The notes under the pieces: model-generated
Told to the model about the DNA's origin: nothing
Seen by the model: only the letters and a program-made list of their open reading frames with translations
Databases searched by the model: none
Origin: RHLJ01 sp965212165
GTDB taxonomy: Bacteria; Bacteroidota; Rhodothermia; Balneolales; Balneolaceae
Direction: 5' to 3'
Assembly: GCA_965212165.1 (NCBI GenBank)
Contig: OZ243096.1
Span: 372,001 to 436,000 of the forward strand
Length of the DNA stretch: 64,000 nt
Made by a program: the position numbers and the translations under genes
Part shown: piece after piece, positions 53,787-63,941 of the stretch
How positions within the stretch are numbered: the stretch's first letter is position 1
Layout of the letters: every line of letters begins with the position of its first letter

Positions 53787-56294
53787 TCAATTACCTACAA
53801 AAAACACTGCATTTCCAATCAGTAGTTTTCCATTATGCCAGAATCCTCTGAAAAATGGATTATCAACCATGTACACTACGCTACCTGCTCCCATATTTTG
53901 AACTCCATAGGATAATGATACTCCAAGCATGTCTTTTGCTTTATAGCCAACAAAGCCACTTCTTGGATCTCCACTTTTAGCTACGGCAACATTCCATCCG
54001 TTTTCCAGATACTCATATCCTGAAGAACCAAGTTTTAACGACATGTAAGTCTCATCGTACCCAAAAGCGAGTGGATGAGAATTGTCCATTGTTAATTCGT
54101 AAATAGAACCAACGCTTAAATCAGGAATCGAAGCTCGTTCAGAATCTGCATATCTTTTTAACCTTGAATCCATTTCCTCATCTTCATTCTCATCATCATC
54201 AGATAATTTTCTAGTAAGATTAAACCCATCTTTACCTGCTAGAAACCTATTAGCTCCGTCTATTGCAATTAAGGTTCCACCTCTTCGAACCCAACTTCGT
54301 ATATCATTTAACCCAGAAACTCCAAAAGCACTTTCATAAGATCCTGAAGGCATTATCATTACATCATATTCACTCCAATCAATTGAGCCAACCTCATCCA
54401 GATTGATAAGTGAAATAGGATATTCCACAACTTGGTCAAAATAATGCCAAATATGACCAACCATATTACCACTTGTTCCTTCTCCCGCAATTAAACCAAC
54501 TTTCGGAGCTTGAACTAGTCGAAGTGCAGATGATCCAAAATCTTTCCCACTATCTACAAAACCTGTAGTAACCATGTCTAATTGTCTGTTTAGTAAATCA
54601 GCGGCATCTTTTACGATCATATCGAAACTATCGCCTAGTTTCGTGTTTCCATTTCTGGTGATCACTAAGGTTCCAGGCGCATATTCTTTTCCATTCATCG
54701 AAAATGCCACTTCAGAATATCTTGCTTTAACTCCCTTTTTTAATATATAAGACAAGAATTGTACATCTTCCAAGGAGTTCCACTTAGCTAAATAAGCATA
54801 TGGTTTTTCAATTGTTGTTGTCGTTACCGCTTTCGTTTCAAGTTTTATTCCTTCAGTCTCAACTTTACTTTTTAAAGCAAATCCATCAACTCCATAGGCA
54901 TAATGTGTTTCCCAAGCTGTGATATCATAGGTTAAAGAATCAACAAGCTCAGGCTTTGGTTCGAATAGTACTCTTACTAATGTTCCTTGCGGTTGATAGG
55001 TACTTATTACAAAGTCACCTTTTTCAATAGAAACGCGTTCTGTTTCACCATTTGAATAATTATAACCAGTAGTGTTACTTGAGTTTGCAGCTTGTTGTAC
55101 CTGAATATTTTGCTCTAATAAATAGCGCATTAACATCGCTGTTTTATCGGGGTTACTGCTCTTTTTTACTATAAAGGTTTTGTATTCACCTGATCCATTT
55201 TCCATTACATCTGAAAAATATTTCCCAAACTCTTCAACTACTTTATCCTTGTTTTGTGCAGTAATTTCTACAGTTGATAAACCCGTTGTTCCATGATGAA
55301 TTAAACGGTCTCTTAACGTAAGTGTATCACCTTGTGCAGTGATTATTCCTAACCCAGCACGACTATGACCGGCTTGCTCATAAGTCATTCCAATGGCACC
55401 ATTAAAAGTTGGCCAAGAATCGCCATAACTAGGATAAAATAGGTCAAAGATTTCTCGTGTGAAGTATAGCCAGTTATTCTCATCAAAATACTTCGTATGA
55501 TTTTTCCCAATCATCGTTTGATAGTCTCTTTGCCAATCTGTAATCGCTTTATGGAAAGGTTCTGCTGCCGGAGCAAAATAATATGGGCTGTTGTAACCCT
55601 GTTCGTGGAAATCAACATGAACGTGAGGCATCCATTGTAAATATGCTTTTAGTCGCTGCTGACTCTCAATCTGAGTTTGCCATGCCCAATCTCTATTTAA
55701 ATCAAAATAGTAATGATTAGTTCTTCCTCCTGGCCAAGGTTCGCTATGTTCTCTAGATTCAGGGTAAGCATTAAATTGTGCTCCAGTTACTGATCGATTC
55801 CAATTTACATATCGATCTCTTCCATCTGGATTTATCATTGGATCCATGATTACAACAACGTCATTAAGCCAAGCTGTTTTACTGGTTACCAACTCATAAA
55901 TAGTAAACATCGCAGCTTCACTGGATGAGGTCTCATTCCCATGAACATTATAGCTTAACCAAACAATTGCTTTGGTATTTTCAGTTAGCTCTCCATCTTC
56001 GAAACCAACTAATTTTAAATTATTTGATTGAATCTCTGATAGATTTGATTGATTAGCCTCAGAAGTAACTACCACATGAGTTAACTCTCTTCCCTCATAA
56101 GTTTTTCCATAATCCTGAATAACTACTAAGTCTGAGTTATCGGCAACATGATTAAAATAATTGTACACTTTATAGTGTGGAGTCCATTGATCACCTAATT
56201 CATATCCTAAGAATTCAGCAGGTGATTGAAGTTGAGCAAAAGTATTTCCTACTAATAGAAGTATAAAAAGTGATAAAGAGATAAGACGTTTCAT
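53787..56294 (-). CDS. Exported M14-family zinc carboxypeptidase
   Basis: 835 residues. Signal peptide 1-20 (ends NTFAQ). Zinc motif NVHGNETSSSEAAMF near 113 (H-x-x-E), substrate region DPMINPDGRDRYVNWNR near 150, third zinc His in VHVDFHEQGYN near 233, and a late catalytic Glu candidate in GMTYEQAGHSRAG near 305. The C-terminal part (about 600-835) resembles a class I glutamine-amidotransferase-like fold (VGLIAGEGTSG, YDVMIMPSGSYE) of unknown role. It probably trims exported peptides. The acidic stretch DDDENEDEEMD is unusual. Confidence 0.9.
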   Translation of the reverse strand: MKRLISLSLFILLLVGNTFAQLQSPAEFLGYELGDQWTPHYKVYNYFNHVADNSDLVVIQDYGKTYEGRELTHVVVTSEANQSNLSEIQSNNLKLVGFEDGELTENTKAIVWLSYNVHGNETSSSEAAMFTIYELVTSKTAWLNDVVVIMDPMINPDGRDRYVNWNRSVTGAQFNAYPESREHSEPWPGGRTNHYYFDLNRDWAWQTQIESQQRLKAYLQWMPHVHVDFHEQGYNSPYYFAPAAEPFHKAITDWQRDYQTMIGKNHTKYFDENNWLYFTREIFDLFYPSYGDSWPTFNGAIGMTYEQAGHSRAGLGIITAQGDTLTLRDRLIHHGTTGLSTVEITAQNKDKVVEEFGKYFSDVMENGSGEYKTFIVKKSSNPDKTAMLMRYLLEQNIQVQQAANSSNTTGYNYSNGETERVSIEKGDFVISTYQPQGTLVRVLFEPKPELVDSLTYDITAWETHYAYGVDGFALKSKVETEGIKLETKAVTTTTIEKPYAYLAKWNSLEDVQFLSYILKKGVKARYSEVAFSMNGKEYAPGTLVITRNGNTKLGDSFDMIVKDAADLLNRQLDMVTTGFVDSGKDFGSSALRLVQAPKVGLIAGEGTSGNMVGHIWHYFDQVVEYPISLINLDEVGSIDWSEYDVMIMPSGSYESAFGVSGLNDIRSWVRRGGTLIAIDGANRFLAGKDGFNLTRKLSDDDENEDEEMDSRLKRYADSERASIPDLSVGSIYELTMDNSHPLAFGYDETYMSLKLGSSGYEYLENGWNVAVAKSGDPRSGFVGYKAKDMLGVSLSYGVQNMGAGSVVYMVDNPFFRGFWHNGKLLIGNAVFFVGN

Positions 56295-56447
56295 AATGTG
56301 TTTTTTTAATTAGATCTAGGCAATTTTACCGTTTACTTATGGAATGAACAACCATTTTCTTGAATTTTTCGAAAATGTGAATCAAATCCTTGAGGACAGG
56401 GTTCTCTCTGTGTATTTTCAATGATTCAAGCATTTAAATTTAGCATC

Positions 56448-58205
56448 ATGCCAACCAACCAAGACGTCGCCGATCAACTCAATCTTGTATTCCAGTTAAT
56501 GCAATTAGCAGGAGAAAACCGATTTAAAGCCATCGCTTTTGACAAAGCATCTCAAACTATTTCTGGTTTAGATGAAGACATCAACGACTACATCAATAAT
56601 AAAAACTTGATTGATATTAAGGGCATTGGGAAATCAATTGCACAAGATATTTATCTATTTGCCGAAACGGGTACTATGCCAGTTTTGGAAGCATTACAGG
56701 AAAAAGTACCCGTTGGACTTATTAAATGGTTGGACATATCAGGACTTGGACCAAAGAATATTCTCAAAATACATGATCAATTCGGTATCACAGAAGTTGA
56801 AGAACTAAAAGAACTCATTGAAAGTGGCGAACTGGCAAAGCTTCCGGGATTGGGCGGGAAGTCTGCAGAGAAAATTGCAAAATCCATTGAATGGATGGAA
56901 AAATTTGACGAACGATGTCGATTGGACGAAGCGACTAATATCGCAGAAGCTATTTTTGAAAGTTTGAAAGATTTGGAAGGTGTGCAAAAAATTGAAGTTG
57001 CGGGTTCACTGCGTCGAGCCAAAGAGACCATTGGTGATATCGATATTTTAATAGCTGCAGACGAAGCATCAATCCCAAAATTATTCGACGTTTTTACCAC
57101 TCATGAAAGGGTAACTGAAATTCTAGGCAAAGGTGATACTAAAAGTTCTGTTCGTACCAAAGAAGGTCGCCAGGTTGATTTGCGAATTGTAAAGGAAGAG
57201 CATTTTGCAGCTGCACTAATGTATTTCACAGGAAGTAAAGAGCATAATGTGGTAATGAGATCACGAGCGCGCGATCGTGGGATGAGCTTAAATGAATATG
57301 GTTTATATGACCTCCTAGAAAATGGGGAAACAAATTGGGAAGCACCTCACCCATTTGAAAGCGAATCGGATATCTACAAATTGCTTGGTTTAAATTGGGT
57401 TCCGCCTGAGCTTCGTGAAGATAGAGGCGAATTTGATATTTATGAAGAACATGCTGAATTACCATTAGTCAATGATGATGATATTCGTGGTGTGATTCAC
57501 GCCCACAGTACCTGGAGTGATGGGAAATTCTCCATCAAAGAAATGGCGGATGCTTGTATTGAGCGTGGTTACGAGTACTTAGGTATTACTGATCACTCAA
57601 AAACTGCTGCTTATGCTGGTGGACTTTCCGTTGATGAAGTAAAACAACAGTGGGAAGAAATAGATCAACTTAATGCAGAGTTCAAAAGCGCCGGTACCAA
57701 TTTTGTGATTTTTAAGGGAATTGAATCTGATATTCTGGCTGATGGTAGTCTAGATTATGATGAGGATATTCTTGCTGGTTTTGATTTCATTGTTTCGAGT
57801 GTACATCAAACTTTAGATATGCCCCGAGAAAAAATGATGGAGCGATTTCGTAACGCGATTAAAAATCCTTACACTAGAATTGTTGGTCATCCAACCGGAC
57901 GCCTTCTCTTGAAGCGAAATGGTAGTGATATTGACTTGAACGAATTGGTCGCCTTAGCGGCAGAGCATAACACAGCTATCGAAATTAATGCAAGTCCTTG
58001 GCGACTCGATTTAGACTGGAGCTTTGGGAACAAGGCTAAATCGGTTGGACTTATGACATCAATCAACCCAGATGCACATAGTATAGATGGTATTGATGTG
58101 ATGAAATATGGAGTTCGTATTGCCAGAAAAGGAAAATATGAGAAAGAGCGAGTACTCAATACCAAAAGTGCGGAAGAAGTACTGGAGTTTTTTAAGGGTA
58201 GGTAG
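56448..58205 (+). CDS. polX: DNA polymerase/3'-5' exonuclease PolX
   Basis: 585 residues from ATG 56448; an in-frame ATG at 56421 adds nine residues not expected in the family. N-terminal helix-hairpin-helix domain (IKGIGKSIAQDI, LPGLGGKSAEKIAKSI). Pol X nucleotidyltransferase with metal Asp pair in AGSLRRAKETIGDIDIL and third Asp in RQVDLRIV. C-terminal PHP domain with IHAHSTWSDG, GITDHSKTAAY, FKGIESDIL, VSSVHQ and GHPTGRLL. It fills short gaps in base-excision repair and has Mn-dependent exonuclease activity. Confidence 0.96.
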   Translation: MPTNQDVADQLNLVFQLMQLAGENRFKAIAFDKASQTISGLDEDINDYINNKNLIDIKGIGKSIAQDIYLFAETGTMPVLEALQEKVPVGLIKWLDISGLGPKNILKIHDQFGITEVEELKELIESGELAKLPGLGGKSAEKIAKSIEWMEKFDERCRLDEATNIAEAIFESLKDLEGVQKIEVAGSLRRAKETIGDIDILIAADEASIPKLFDVFTTHERVTEILGKGDTKSSVRTKEGRQVDLRIVKEEHFAAALMYFTGSKEHNVVMRSRARDRGMSLNEYGLYDLLENGETNWEAPHPFESESDIYKLLGLNWVPPELREDRGEFDIYEEHAELPLVNDDDIRGVIHAHSTWSDGKFSIKEMADACIERGYEYLGITDHSKTAAYAGGLSVDEVKQQWEEIDQLNAEFKSAGTNFVIFKGIESDILADGSLDYDEDILAGFDFIVSSVHQTLDMPREKMMERFRNAIKNPYTRIVGHPTGRLLLKRNGSDIDLNELVALAAEHNTAIEINASPWRLDLDWSFGNKAKSVGLMTSINPDAHSIDGIDVMKYGVRIARKGKYEKERVLNTKSAEEVLEFFKGR

Positions 58206-58208
58206 AAC

Positions 58209-58592
58209 TCATTTAATCAATCTCATTCCGTCCAGTTTTGCCGCTTTTTGATCGAAAGTGATTGTCTCCATTTTTTCAGCAAGATTTACTTGGTTGATAA
58301 GACAATCCGCGAAATCTGCAGATGAGTTCAAATAGTCTGCCATTGCCCGCCGGGTTACACCCTGATCAAAAAAGTTAAAACCTTCTGTATCAATTAGTGC
58401 ATCAAGAGTGGTTAAGAATTCAAGTTTCGAGTATTCATAAACACGAACCAAAACCCAGGAAAGCTCCGAAAGTACAACAGCATTAATATAAATTTGCCCG
58501 CCTTGGTTAAGTAGATTGTTCACAGCTTGAAACTGTTCAGGGACATCGTTGATTAAAAACCGGGCAAGTATATTCGTATCTGCTGCAATCAC
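58209..58592 (-). CDS. VapC-like PIN-domain toxin ribonuclease
   Basis: 127 residues. PIN acidic residues: Asp5 in AADTNILARF, Glu near 43 in VVLSELSWVL, Asp near 94-98 in SADFADCLI, and Asp near 116 in TFDQKAAK. VapC proteins cleave tRNA or rRNA when freed from their antitoxin. The ATG overlaps the antitoxin stop by 4 bp, the normal coupling of such pairs. Confidence 0.93.
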   Translation of the reverse strand: MIAADTNILARFLINDVPEQFQAVNNLLNQGGQIYINAVVLSELSWVLVRVYEYSKLEFLTTLDALIDTEGFNFFDQGVTRRAMADYLNSSADFADCLINQVNLAEKMETITFDQKAAKLDGMRLIK

Positions 58593-58840
58593 TTTTTGTA
58601 CTTCTCTTTGAGATATTCCGTAATCTCTTCATTCATTTCTTCAATGGAGCGTGGGTGTTGTCCTTCCCTATACAATATTCCCGCAACTTTGCTGTGGTGC
58701 CGTTTTTTTGCAACGATGTGAATGGTATTGTGGGAATCTACTTCAAAATCGATAGTATCACCCGGCTTAAGATGAAGCTGATCCCTCACTTTTTTGGGGA
58801 TGGTTACTTGTCCTTTAGAGGTAATGGTGGCTGATGGCAT
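58589..58840 (-). CDS. AbrB/SpoVT-fold antitoxin (VapB-like)
   Basis: 83 residues. An N-terminal swapped-hairpin domain (ATITSKGQVTIPKKVRDQLHLKPGDTIDF) binds DNA. The C-terminal helix (SIEEMNEEITEYLKEKYKK) should bind the toxin. The start lies 9 bp downstream of a perfect inverted repeat that is its probable autorepressor site. Confidence 0.94.
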   Translation of the reverse strand: MPSATITSKGQVTIPKKVRDQLHLKPGDTIDFEVDSHNTIHIVAKKRHHSKVAGILYREGQHPRSIEEMNEEITEYLKEKYKK

Positions 58841-58849
58841 ATTCTTAAC

Positions 58850-58881
58850 ATTCCTTACATTTCTTACTTAATGTAAGGAAT
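58850..58881. promoter_or_regulatory. Operator of the VapBC-like pair
   Basis: Perfect 12-bp arms ATTCCTTACATT (58850-58861) and AATGTAAGGAAT (58870-58881) with an 8-bp spacer, centre-to-centre 20 bp or two helical turns. It stands immediately upstream of the antitoxin start, as expected for AbrB-type dimer binding and autorepression. Confidence 0.85.
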
Positions 58882-58919
58882 TTAGTTTTAAAAAACTTAC
58901 ACTCAAATCACTAAGCACA

Positions 58920-60890
58920 TTATTTCATCAACAACATCTTCTGAGTTTGTGTAAAGTCACCTGATTTCAATACATAAAAGTAAACTCCAGTAGATAATCC
59001 AGCAGCGTCAAATTTTTGTGAATGAACCCCCTGAGTTTTAATTCCATCAATCAAAGTCGCTACTTCTCTACCGATAGCATCAAATACTTTTAAGGTAGTG
59101 TAGCCGGAATTTGCCAATTCAAAACTGATATTTGTACTAGGATTAAATGGATTTGGATAATTTTGATTTAAAACAAAATTTCTTGCTCTTTCCGTTTGTT
59201 CCTCATTTGAAGTTGATACTCCTAATCCCTGAATTCGAATATTATCAAACCAAAGTTCTGTATCAGTTAGTGCACCTTCTTCAGCAACAAACTGAAGGAT
59301 ATCTACAGCTTTCCAGTCAAAGTCACCTTGAGGATTAAACCACATTTCTTCGTCCCAACTTCCCATTTCCCAAAAGTCCGATAATGGAATAACAACTTCT
59401 TCCCATTCCCCGTCCCAAAATGCATTTGTTGCATCTATTCTGTAGTTCATTCTCCAGGGGCGATCTCCTTCTTCTTGTGTTTTTGTATCAAGAAATCTAA
59501 CATCAAACGAACCGGGATTCACTCCAAGTAAATCAAAAGCTAATTCATATTCGTTTTCTACTAATAAGGTTAAATCCTTATTAGGTCTAAAATCAAAACC
59601 AATATGATGATACTGAGAAGCGCCAGACCAATAAATACTAAATTCGCCTTCATTTACTACCTCACTATTATAGAAATCAAGCTCACCAGTAGGTGCATTA
59701 TGTGAACCAGTTACACCTGAAGCGGTGTAATCAAGATAAAGTGTGATGTTCGATGTGTCAGGTCTAGCTATATATTCAGTTTGAGGTGGAACATTGAAGC
59801 CTAACGCTTCTACCAATGGCTCATTTATATCATGGTCGAAAAGCTCACTCGTACCCGGTTCAAAAATTCCAAACCCTCCTTGGTAATCCCAAATGGTCCA
59901 ACTCAAACCTTTTTCAGTCAAATAATCTGAAACTACCCCATACCAGGCAACTCGAGAATCGTTATCACTATTGGGTGCATAAACCCCAAATTCACCACAG
60001 AAAACTTTCACTCCTCTAGTTTCTGCAAAATTGACTGCTATATCTAAATACTCGCGTACTTTTTCTGCTGTACCTTCATTTTGGTAGTTATTGAATGCAC
60101 CCTGAATCCAAGTACCTGTGAGTGAAGATGGAAGGCTAGGCATATCAGACGCGTTATAAGGAAATGGAATACCTCCAAGTTCGGCCATTGAAGGAGTTGT
60201 CCAGTTTGCTCCTTGATGAGTTAATACAAATGGATCGTAGAAATGAAATGTATAAATCAAATTATCGTCTTCATATTCTGGCATATACTGCAAACTTCTT
60301 AATCCATTAAAATCTGATGGACCGACAATGATTGTATGTGTTGAATCAACCGTCCGTATTGCGTTGATAACATCAAGCTGGATTGCATTCCAAGCTTCGT
60401 TTGAAATTCCGTGAGGCTCATTTAAAACCTCATAGTAAATTAGCTCAGATCTTGTCTTATAATGTTCTGCCATTTGAGTCCAAACAGGAACTAGAATATC
60501 ACCTATATTTGGATCTGTAGCTTCACTTGGATCGAATGTATGATTATCGAGAATTAGGTTTACCTCTAATTCCTCGGCCCAATCTACTACCTGATCAAGA
60601 AAAAAATAAAATAAAGAGTCTACTTTATACTCTGGTGCTGGCCCAACCATAGCATGAAGGTTAATTGGAAGTCTTATTACATTCGCGCCCAAACTTTGAA
60701 TATTCTCAAAGTCTTTCTTTGTGTATTTCGAGAAATCTATTTGCCTAGAGGATGAAGCTTGAAACCAATTAGTTAGATTTACTCCTTTTGTGAATGGAAC
60801 TTCATGAATATTTGACTGATTAGGTGATTGAGCAAAACCGCTTATTGTAACAAATACACTAAGTATAATTGACAAAAAAATATTCTTCAT
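58920..60890 (-). CDS. Secreted GH5-family glycoside hydrolase with binding module and T9SS sorting domain
   Basis: 656 residues. Signal peptide 1-20 (ends GFAQ). GH5 barrel: TKGVNLTNWFQ, ANVIRLPINLH, LILDNHTF, the general acid in YEVLNEPHG near 160, FHFYDPF, and the nucleophile in FCGEFGVY near 300. After about 370 comes a beta-sandwich carbohydrate-binding-like region (LYLDYTASGV to WFDNIRIQGLG), then NQNYPNPFNPST to TQKMLLMK. It probably cleaves beta-1,4-linked glucan or mannan outside the cell. No SusCD pair or other CAZyme is next to it. Confidence 0.94.
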   Translation of the reverse strand: MKNIFLSIILSVFVTISGFAQSPNQSNIHEVPFTKGVNLTNWFQASSSRQIDFSKYTKKDFENIQSLGANVIRLPINLHAMVGPAPEYKVDSLFYFFLDQVVDWAEELEVNLILDNHTFDPSEATDPNIGDILVPVWTQMAEHYKTRSELIYYEVLNEPHGISNEAWNAIQLDVINAIRTVDSTHTIIVGPSDFNGLRSLQYMPEYEDDNLIYTFHFYDPFVLTHQGANWTTPSMAELGGIPFPYNASDMPSLPSSLTGTWIQGAFNNYQNEGTAEKVREYLDIAVNFAETRGVKVFCGEFGVYAPNSDNDSRVAWYGVVSDYLTEKGLSWTIWDYQGGFGIFEPGTSELFDHDINEPLVEALGFNVPPQTEYIARPDTSNITLYLDYTASGVTGSHNAPTGELDFYNSEVVNEGEFSIYWSGASQYHHIGFDFRPNKDLTLLVENEYELAFDLLGVNPGSFDVRFLDTKTQEEGDRPWRMNYRIDATNAFWDGEWEEVVIPLSDFWEMGSWDEEMWFNPQGDFDWKAVDILQFVAEEGALTDTELWFDNIRIQGLGVSTSNEEQTERARNFVLNQNYPNPFNPSTNISFELANSGYTTLKVFDAIGREVATLIDGIKTQGVHSQKFDAAGLSTGVYFYVLKSGDFTQTQKMLLMK

Positions 60891-60991
60891 GATTTTTCTT
60901 TTTTTTAGGGTAGAGCGTGTAATATATTTTCTTTCGTGTATTTAAAAAAATCATATTACGAGATAATTTTTCTCGTAATGCTATTCTCTAT

Positions 60992-62068
60992 CTAATACTC
61001 TATTCTATTGCCAAGTAAATAGCCATAGGGTTTAAGTGTTCCTATTTCGGAGAAAATTACTCTTAGAATTCCGATCAAGGGTACAAATAAAATCATCCCT
61101 GAAATACCCCAGATTTCACCACCAATAATTAGAGCTAGCATAGCCATAAATGGATTTATCGATACTTTAGAACCAACAATTCTTGGTGAGATAAAATTAC
61201 CCTCAAGGAATTGTACTGTTCCAAAAACTGCCATCACTAGCAATGGTGTTAGCAATGAATCTCCCAAAAGAAAAGCAAAAAGTAGAGGTGGAAGTGCTCC
61301 AATTATAATTCCTATATAGGGTATAATTGCCATTAATGAAGCAAAAACTCCAAAAAAGATAGCATGCTCTAATCCGATTAAAAATAGACCCGTAGTATTT
61401 AATATGGCAAGAATCCCAATTACGGTTAGTAAACCAACTAGATAATTTTGGGTGACTTCTTGTACATCAGTTAGTACAATATCGATGCGTGATGTTCCAT
61501 CTTTTTGCTCAAATAGTTTACCAAAAAAGGTTTGATACATATCTTTGTAATACAACATAAAGAATATGAATATGGGTAAGAGCGACATCAAGGTAAAGGC
61601 ACTAGTTGTAGCACCAAGAAATGAACTTACATACTGACCACTACTATCAATTAAGTTACTTAACCCTTGCTCTAAGTAATTTGTTCGCTGTTCCTGAGAC
61701 AGACCAACTGTTTCTTCTAAAAAACGAATACCTTCTGTAGTTACTGATTTAAGTCGTTCAGTTACTTCTGGAATTCGTTCAGCAAATTGAACAAATTGTG
61801 CTGAAATCAAAGTGATTATTCCAGCAAAAACGATAAGTACCATAAGTATGGTTAAAATAATGCTGAACGCCCTTCCTAACTTCCAACTCTCAAGTTTATT
61901 TACCAATGGGTTTAATAACATGGATAGGAAACCCGCAAATGCGAGGGGCATAAGTATGAACTTACCATAGCTCATAATTACTATTAGAAGGGAAAGTCCG
62001 ATTAGTGTAACCGAAGCTTTTAACCAAAAAGGGTACACTCTTTCTGTTTTTATTGGATGGTGATTCAT
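60992..62068 (-). CDS. AI-2E family transporter (PerM/YdiK-like)
   Basis: 358 residues. Eight or so membrane helices with the family layout: two N-terminal pairs, a long extracytoplasmic loop (FAERIPEVTERLKSV to YLEQGLSNLIDS), and C-terminal conserved GVFASLMAIIPYIG and GNFISPRIVGSKVSINPFMAML. The family includes exporters of signalling molecules and sodium antiporters; the substrate is unknown. Its start is immediately downstream of the DUF4153 gene stop. Confidence 0.93.
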   Translation of the reverse strand: MNHHPIKTERVYPFWLKASVTLIGLSLLIVIMSYGKFILMPLAFAGFLSMLLNPLVNKLESWKLGRAFSIILTILMVLIVFAGIITLISAQFVQFAERIPEVTERLKSVTTEGIRFLEETVGLSQEQRTNYLEQGLSNLIDSSGQYVSSFLGATTSAFTLMSLLPIFIFFMLYYKDMYQTFFGKLFEQKDGTSRIDIVLTDVQEVTQNYLVGLLTVIGILAILNTTGLFLIGLEHAIFFGVFASLMAIIPYIGIIIGALPPLLFAFLLGDSLLTPLLVMAVFGTVQFLEGNFISPRIVGSKVSINPFMAMLALIIGGEIWGISGMILFVPLIGILRVIFSEIGTLKPYGYLLGNRIEY

Positions 62069-63877
62069 CTATTTCAATTTGATCAATATATCTAGTGATG
62101 CATTGGTTAAACTTACATTATTTCCGTAAGTACCTGAAATTGAATTTATAAACATTTTGATTTCAAAGTCCTCATTACTTCTTTCAAATTGAAGTTCCGA
62201 AACAGGTACGTCAAACTTCTCACTTATGTTGATATATTTCTCTCTGATTTGATCAATTATTGAATCTAACTCAATTTTAATTAATTGCCCTGATTCTTCT
62301 TCCTGAATCAATAATTCTAGTTCATTCTTCTTTAAAGAAATGTTCCATCTTGAATTATCGGAGTCCATCGTTTCTACAGAATCTGCAGAAGGGTTTAATA
62401 CTATTCCACGTAGATATAGGTCATATTCTTCTACCTCAACAGCCCATGTATTCTCACTTGAATACATGAAATATTGTTCATCCCCACTATCAGACTGCCA
62501 TCTTGTAACATATTCTAATCCCATTAATTCAAAGAGTTGGTTTGCACTCTTCATTGTATCGATTGAACTTTTTCCATCTCCTTCAAAATACTTATTGAAG
62601 CTTTTTGCCCCATGATTTTCAAACATAAAGGAAGCAATTGAACTCAACTCTTTTCTATCTTCATATGAAACCTCATCACTATTTTTCTGAATGATTTCTG
62701 AATCTGATAACATTCCATTTCTTTTCATTATTTCTTCAAATCTTCCAAGCTGACTTCGTTCAGAAACAGCAAAAGCTCCAAAGGGGCCAAAAGAAACACT
62801 AAATGTAATTATGCAAAGCGTAATAGGAATTACCTTAATACTTTTGGCTTTACTTATTATATAATAAATCACAATTCCAGTTAACCAAACCCCAAGAGTT
62901 GCTACAAAATATCGGTTTATGGTGAATCCATATTCTGAAATTCGAATCCAAATAGATAACATTAATAGACCAATAAGAGGAATTAATGCTAAATAGTAGA
63001 ACTTTGAATAAAAACTCACCCATTTATACTCATTACTATTCCGAATTGGATAAAGAAGTAGTAATGACAAAATTCCAGCAATTGAAAAACTTAGTACAAG
63101 ATTTGATACCCAACCATTTGGAAGCTCCCACTGTATGATGATCTTTCCTAGATAAAGATAAAGAATGAAAATATACACGGTTACCAAAGGGATAAGCACA
63201 TATTGAACAAAAACTCTTAGTCCTGTTGGAAAAACAATTTTTTTCTCTAGAATAGTGTCTTTTTCAGGTACACCCGATAAGAAAAACCAAGTATTAAATA
63301 TGCCCCCTAAAAGGAAGAATAACTGCGCATAAGTTTCACCATCAATCTCAAGTCCAAGTAAGTTATCAATAGCCAGTAGGGCGATACTAAGGCCAACAAA
63401 AAGTACTCCTGAATATAAAACAGAGACCAATATTCGTAAGAATAATGTTTTATTGTACTCCCAAAATTGATCCAGTTTACCATTTCTAGCAAAGGGAGTG
63501 AAAGCTACTAATAAGTGAGAGCCAAGAACTAATAAAAAGAATCTATAAAAGACTTCACTTGGCCCAACCGAAAGTTTATCATTTATACTGAAATAGTAAA
63601 AAAGAAGAAGAATCGCACCAACAACATTTATTGATATTTTGTATAACCAATTCCACTCTTTTTGTTCTAGAAAAGTAGCGATTGCAATAAAGAAGGAAAT
63701 ACCTAATCCCGAAATAAAACTAACAGCAAGAAGTCTTGGGTATTCTTCTTGAGTATCAATAAGCCAAATTGCAATTATGGTTCCAATTAGTGAAACAAGT
63801 ACTACTAATGGAAACCTTTTAAATACTTTATAAATAGTATTTAAAATCTGATCAATGGAAGGAAAAGAAAATTTCAT
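62069..63877 (-). CDS. DUF4153-type membrane protein
   Basis: 602 residues. Ten or more membrane helices occupy the first 370 residues (VVLVSLIGTIIAIWLI, FLRILVSVLYSGVLFVGLSIALLAI, TWFFLSGVP, VLIPLVTVYIFILYLYLGKI), matching DUF4153. The C-terminal 230 residues are soluble, charged and probably extracytoplasmic. The function is unknown. It is transcribed with the AI-2E transporter (adjacent stop and start), so the two may work at the membrane together. Confidence 0.78.
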   Translation of the reverse strand: MKFSFPSIDQILNTIYKVFKRFPLVVLVSLIGTIIAIWLIDTQEEYPRLLAVSFISGLGISFFIAIATFLEQKEWNWLYKISINVVGAILLLFYYFSINDKLSVGPSEVFYRFFLLVLGSHLLVAFTPFARNGKLDQFWEYNKTLFLRILVSVLYSGVLFVGLSIALLAIDNLLGLEIDGETYAQLFFLLGGIFNTWFFLSGVPEKDTILEKKIVFPTGLRVFVQYVLIPLVTVYIFILYLYLGKIIIQWELPNGWVSNLVLSFSIAGILSLLLLYPIRNSNEYKWVSFYSKFYYLALIPLIGLLMLSIWIRISEYGFTINRYFVATLGVWLTGIVIYYIISKAKSIKVIPITLCIITFSVSFGPFGAFAVSERSQLGRFEEIMKRNGMLSDSEIIQKNSDEVSYEDRKELSSIASFMFENHGAKSFNKYFEGDGKSSIDTMKSANQLFELMGLEYVTRWQSDSGDEQYFMYSSENTWAVEVEEYDLYLRGIVLNPSADSVETMDSDNSRWNISLKKNELELLIQEEESGQLIKIELDSIIDQIREKYINISEKFDVPVSELQFERSNEDFEIKMFINSISGTYGNNVSLTNASLDILIKLK

Positions 63878-63941
63878 AAAGTTAAGTAAGCCAAAAGGTT
63901 AGATTAAAAGCAACTTTAACTTCATTTTATCGAAATTGTTT

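Noticed and set aside
60992..62068. Quorum-sensing AI-2 transport
   Set aside because: The family name is historical; no luxS or lsr gene is nearby, so no such role is claimed.
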